Shown piece by piece: positions 60,904 to 64,000 of a stretch of DNA of 64,000 nucleotides (positions are counted from its first letter, which is position 1; each line of letters starts with the position of its first letter). A program made the translations under genes and the position numbers. Location: NCBI GenBank assembly GCA_033026295.1, contig CM065175.1, positions 1,477,501 to 1,541,500 of the forward strand. Direction: 5' to 3'. The notes under the pieces are model-generated. The model saw only the letters and a list, made by a program, of their open reading frames with translations, made no database searches and was not told the DNA's origin. Source of the stretch: Channa striata. Lineage: Eukaryota; Chordata; Actinopteri; Anabantiformes; Channidae.

Positions 60904-61805
60904 ATGGAACCTTGGGGGCTTAGACATTATTACCAGGAAGATGAAGAGAGTATGTTCAGTGCAAGAAGCTTCGGAAGCTGTTCTGGGTCTGACAGTGACC
61001 GAGAAAACACAGGCGTGGAGGGTACCGACACTGCAGAGGAAGAATATCTACATCTCTCTGATTCTTGCTTCTCCTCTGAATACTCAGATGTGTCCTCCGA
61101 TAAGGAGAAAAACAGATAATTGAGTCGAGTGCTGTGGATGGACTTTAAGAATAGGGAAATTCGGTGGTCCCAAGCAACACTGAAGCGCAGTGCTACCCTC
61201 CTGCACCGACAGGAATGATCCAGGGACCCACACTTTACACCACCGCTAGAATCAGTGCCCTGAGGGACAGTTTTGATTTGTTTGTCATTGATGATATCAC
61301 AAAGTTGATCCTAGATTTTACTAATCTCAAGGCAAGACGTAGCATCTCAGACTGGAAGGATATTGATGCCACTGACCTGCCAGCTTACCTTGGGCTGCTT
61401 CTGCTGGGTGGAGTGTACCGTTCACGCAATGAATCAACACAGAGCCTGTGGGATGACCACGCAGGCCGGGCCATCTTGCAGGCCACCATACCACACAGAA
61501 AAATTTAAGCTCATTAATGCCTGCCTTCGCTTCCATGACAGGCTGTTTTGACCACGGGGGATGAAAGATGACAAGCTTCAGCATTTAGAGAAATCTGGAA
61601 GATGTGGACTGCTCGCCTCCCACTGCATCACAGCCCAGTCAAGGAATTTGTGTTTTGGTGAGCAGCTGATCCATTTTCTGCCAGTACATGCCGAAAAAGC
61701 CCGCAAACTATGGGCACAGAGTTTGGGTGAACTGTGCCCATAGTTTGGGTGAAGCCAGAGATAATCTGTGACTACAACCGCTGCAAGGGAGTTTTCGATA
61801 GCCTG
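60904..61805 (+). pseudogene. PiggyBac-family transposase pseudogene, internally deleted
   Basis: Remains of a PGBD4-like piggyBac transposase. The ATG at 60904 opens a 71-residue acidic, Ser/Glu-rich N-terminal segment typical of the family. After a stop at 61117-61119 and a frameshift, 61164-61508 gives a 114-residue frame. That frame holds 'PTGMIQGPT..TTARI', 'RSISDWKDIDATDLPAYLGLLLLGGVYRSRNESTQSLWDD' in pieces, and 'GRAILQATIPHRK', the N-terminal part of the DDE domain. Then come frameshifted 'KLINACLRFHDRLF' and 'QYMPKKPANYG..VWVK' (near 61680-61755). Directly after, 'KPEIICDYNRCKGVFDSLDK' (about 61754-61810) is the family's C-terminal block, so some 180 residues containing the catalytic Asp region are missing. 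It is inactive. Confidence 0.8.
61705..61746. repeat. Perfect 15-bp-arm fold-back at the piggyBac deletion junction
   Basis: AAACTATGGGCACAG (61705-61719) and CTGTGCCCATAGTTT (61732-61746) are exact reverse complements with a 12-nt loop. The phrase AGTTTGGGTGA occurs directly repeated at 61720-61730 and 61742-61752. The arrangement is what a template switch during replication leaves. Confidence 0.9.
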
Positions 61806-61810
61806 GATAA

Positions 61811-62915
61811 GGTATTTGTCATTATGCATCTATTGCTCATACACTTATTTATATTATTATTTAAGTAATTACAGGAGAGAATGCCTTCTTTGCTCAGTAG
61901 GAGGTGCTAACATGGTGCTGGAGGCTCACTCCAACCCAGGCCCAAGCCCTTGCCCCATCCTGGACTGCCCCCCCCAAAAAGTCTTATTCACCTGCAGACA
62001 GTCTGGCAGTCACACCTGTGGGGAGCTGACAAATCTTGCATAAGCATGTTTCTCTCTCTTTTGCGCTCTCTCTGTTGTCATGGATGCCCTGTCCGAAGAC
62101 TGATACATCACAAATATGTTTTATACCCCTCTGCAACTGGGCAAAAGATTTGCCACTATCAAGCAATTGTTCCCAACACACACATATGAACATGGTGACT
62201 CTGGGTCATAACAGTTTGTCCTACAGTTTACGATTGGATAGTTGCTAACCTCGGAGCAGTTTGCACAAACATTCAAACAAGTACAGAAGACAAAATATGT
62301 ATGTAAGACAAAGTCAGTTATGCCCTTGAAGCATTCTTAATGGCTACACTTTGCTGTTACATAAGCATTAAAATGTAATCATACTTTTTTACATTACACT
62401 CTGCATCCCTCACTGTCAGACTGTTTAGTTAAAAGTTGAATGGAGACTGTGTTGATGTTCTTGGTCAAACCTGTTTTGCCTAATTTCTAGTAAAAAAAAT
62501 TACATGGAGCTAAAATAAAGCAGCTTACTTTAATTGAATACTGTAAAAAAGTCATAAATGTACATAAGACTGATATTGGTTAAAAAATCAAACTCAATAA
62601 CTACAGAAACATACTTTATATCATGTAAAATATTATTACAGCCTATTACTGAAAAGTGCATTTGATGTGCTGAGGGACTAAAGTGTGAGTATTAATGTTA
62701 CTCAAAAACTATGCATGAAAATCAATATTTCTAAAAATCATTGACGCTAACATCATTGGCCGTGATGATCAAAACAAAATATTCAACTCTGCATATAATA
62801 CATTGAGTATAATTATTTTTTTGAGTGTGTGTTTTTAAGCTAAAATATTTTTGTATTTTAAATATTTTTGGGACATTTTAATAAATATTTTATATTTTGA
62901 TTAGGACTGATGTGG
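61811..62915. other. Non-coding, unassigned
   Basis: About 1.1 kb after the piggyBac relic. Frames of 69-91 residues at 61768-62248 overlap each other and have no domain. It may include the end of the transposon, but no terminal repeat was recognised. Confidence 0.4.
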
Positions 62916-62924
62916 GTTAGAAAC

Positions 62925-63475
62925 AATAAAAAGTATAAAAAAGGAAAAAAAATAATGACTAAAGTCACCCTGAGGGTCCCTTTAACATACATATATTGGA
63001 AACACAAGAGTCACACCAGCTCGGACGTTGCTTGGGTCAACAAGGTGACAGTTGTTGGGGAACCAGGGCAACCTGATGAGAAGTGGGCTACTGGAACAAG
63101 AGCGAGACATTCATGGACAAGAGATGACAACCGGGAACTATTGGAATGCAATTGCAAAAGCAACCCTGGTGAGCGGGGTTACATACAGAGGATGTGGGAT
63201 CTATGGATACTGCGAAACCCAACTTTTAGCAGCTCAGTACTTCAATATCTGCAAGAAACACCTGGTATCACAACTAGAGATTGATGAGGTACAACACAAA
63301 TGCTAACGGCAGGTGGGAGCCAGGACAACAGGTCAGCAGGGAGATACCATCATCATCATTCCCACAATCAGAGATTGGGTTCCAAGCCCCAATAATAAAA
63401 GAGCTTAAAGCAAGAGCAGCTGACCTGAGATTGAGGATCATGGCCAAGATGAACCACCAACCAGTCCACTGATCT
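62925..63475 (+). mobile_element. N-terminal region of a non-LTR retrotransposon ORF (family uncertain)
   Basis: In two frames this reads as the N-terminal domain found ahead of the reverse transcriptase in some metazoan LINEs. The first frame has 'RHSWTRDDNRELLECNCKSNPGERGYIQRMWDLW' (in pieces, about residues 66-99 of the 124-residue frame 62910-63284). The other frame (63281-63472) ends in 'IIKELKARAADLRLRIMAKM', the helical block that follows. The 'W(T/S)..EN..L..CY..S.P..RGY..RM' pattern is the recognisable part. No polymerase section follows inside the window. It is broken by a frameshift at about 63280. Confidence 0.5.
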
Positions 63476-64000
63476 CTCCCCTGTCTGTTTTGTGTAATCA
63501 CTGGTAATCTGCTGCCCCTGTCATTCCCCTTTCTATAGCATTGCTCACCTACTCTTCCGTGCCGAAACGTCTCTAGTCTTGTCAAGTTCTCAATGAGATC
63601 TCGCTCTGGTTTATTTTTTCTCCTGGTTTGGCTCCTTCGTGTTTTCTGTGACTTTCTCCCACTTCCCTCTGATTTTGGTCTTTATCAGTTCCGTGGGGAA
63701 TTTTTGTGTAAGCTCCACATCTGTTTTGGTTTGGTTATACTCTCAACTATATTGTACGTTTCTCTGTGGAATCTCTACATGGTTTTTGTTTGCCTCAAGT
63801 AAGAGACTTTTCTCCTGAATTTTTGTGGATTTGTTGAATTATGATTAAATGATTGAAGTTTTTATGTGCAAGAATGAAGATATTGTATTTTTTGAGGATT
63901 TCTGTTTAAAACACTTTTAGTTATCGTTTAATTTTCTTTTGTTGATATTTTGTCGTTACTTCTTCCTTCTTCCTGAGATATTCAGCGGCCATTCGTTCCC
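63476..64000. other. A-poor, T-rich non-coding end of window
   Basis: C/T/G-rich on plus and poor in A between about 63480 and 63720, then T-rich. It may be the continuation of the LINE or an unrelated element. The 69-residue frame at 63593-63802 is hydrophobic because of the T bias and is not supported as a gene. Confidence 0.35.

Noticed and set aside
61800..61876. Possible intron with GT...AG boundaries after the piggyBac C-terminal block
   Set aside because: GTATTT near 61809 and TTACAG near 61875 could be splice sites, but the family normally continues without an intron here and the sequence after does not resume the domain.

Overview
The window looks like nuclear DNA from a teleost fish and appears to be non-coding, gene-poor sequence. 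It is AT-rich and contains short AC/AT/AAT microsatellites. It carries several repeat families that I recognise from fish genomes: L2 (Maui-type) LINEs ending in TTGAATTGAATTG, an RTE-like LINE with a triplet tail, Tc1-like DNA transposon relics, a piggyBac relic, a tRNA-derived SINE, and a transposon with a GGGAATTGGGGTTGTA end. I found no convincing host exon, rRNA gene, tRNA gene, CRISPR array or bacterial-style operon. Every open frame I examined is either a transposon fragment or looks like a chance frame. The species cannot be fixed from the sequence.

Layout. 1-4.9 kb is a nested repeat cluster: two reverse L2 tails, an old CR1/L2/Rex-group LINE relic, a forward L2 scrap, two dispersed repeat copies, and a reverse Tc1 relic with a perfect 31-bp palindrome beside it. 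4.9-18.2 kb is mostly single-copy-looking DNA, with a conserved-element-like stretch at 16.6-17.4 kb. 18.2-18.9 kb holds a Tc1 relic. 22.5-23.0 kb holds a young, 5'-truncated RTE-like LINE with perfect target-site duplications. 23.5-35.4 kb is largely unassigned, apart from a short L2 tail (29.4 kb) and a DNA transposon end (33.1-33.4 kb). 35.4-40.1 kb holds a Tc1 relic, a LINE relic, an L2 tail and SINEs. 41.8-42.3 kb is a T-poor, strand-asymmetric block. 45.4-45.9 kb is another Tc1 relic. 49.0 kb has a strong AT-rich hairpin. 51.5-57.0 kb is repeat-rich, including the longest LINE, an L2 copy whose reverse transcriptase domain is still readable. 60.9-61.8 kb is an internally deleted piggyBac transposase. 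62.9-63.5 kb is the N-terminal part of another LINE.

The elements do not form a pathway. They record successive insertions and decay in a region that may hold distal regulatory DNA. The conserved-element calls rest on how the sequence reads, not on an alignment, so they carry low confidence. I did not find a new biological system. The most checkable oddities are the fold-back at a deletion junction in the piggyBac relic, the fully paired 25-bp hairpin at 49.0 kb, the 31-bp palindrome at 4.26 kb, and the young RTE-like insertion.
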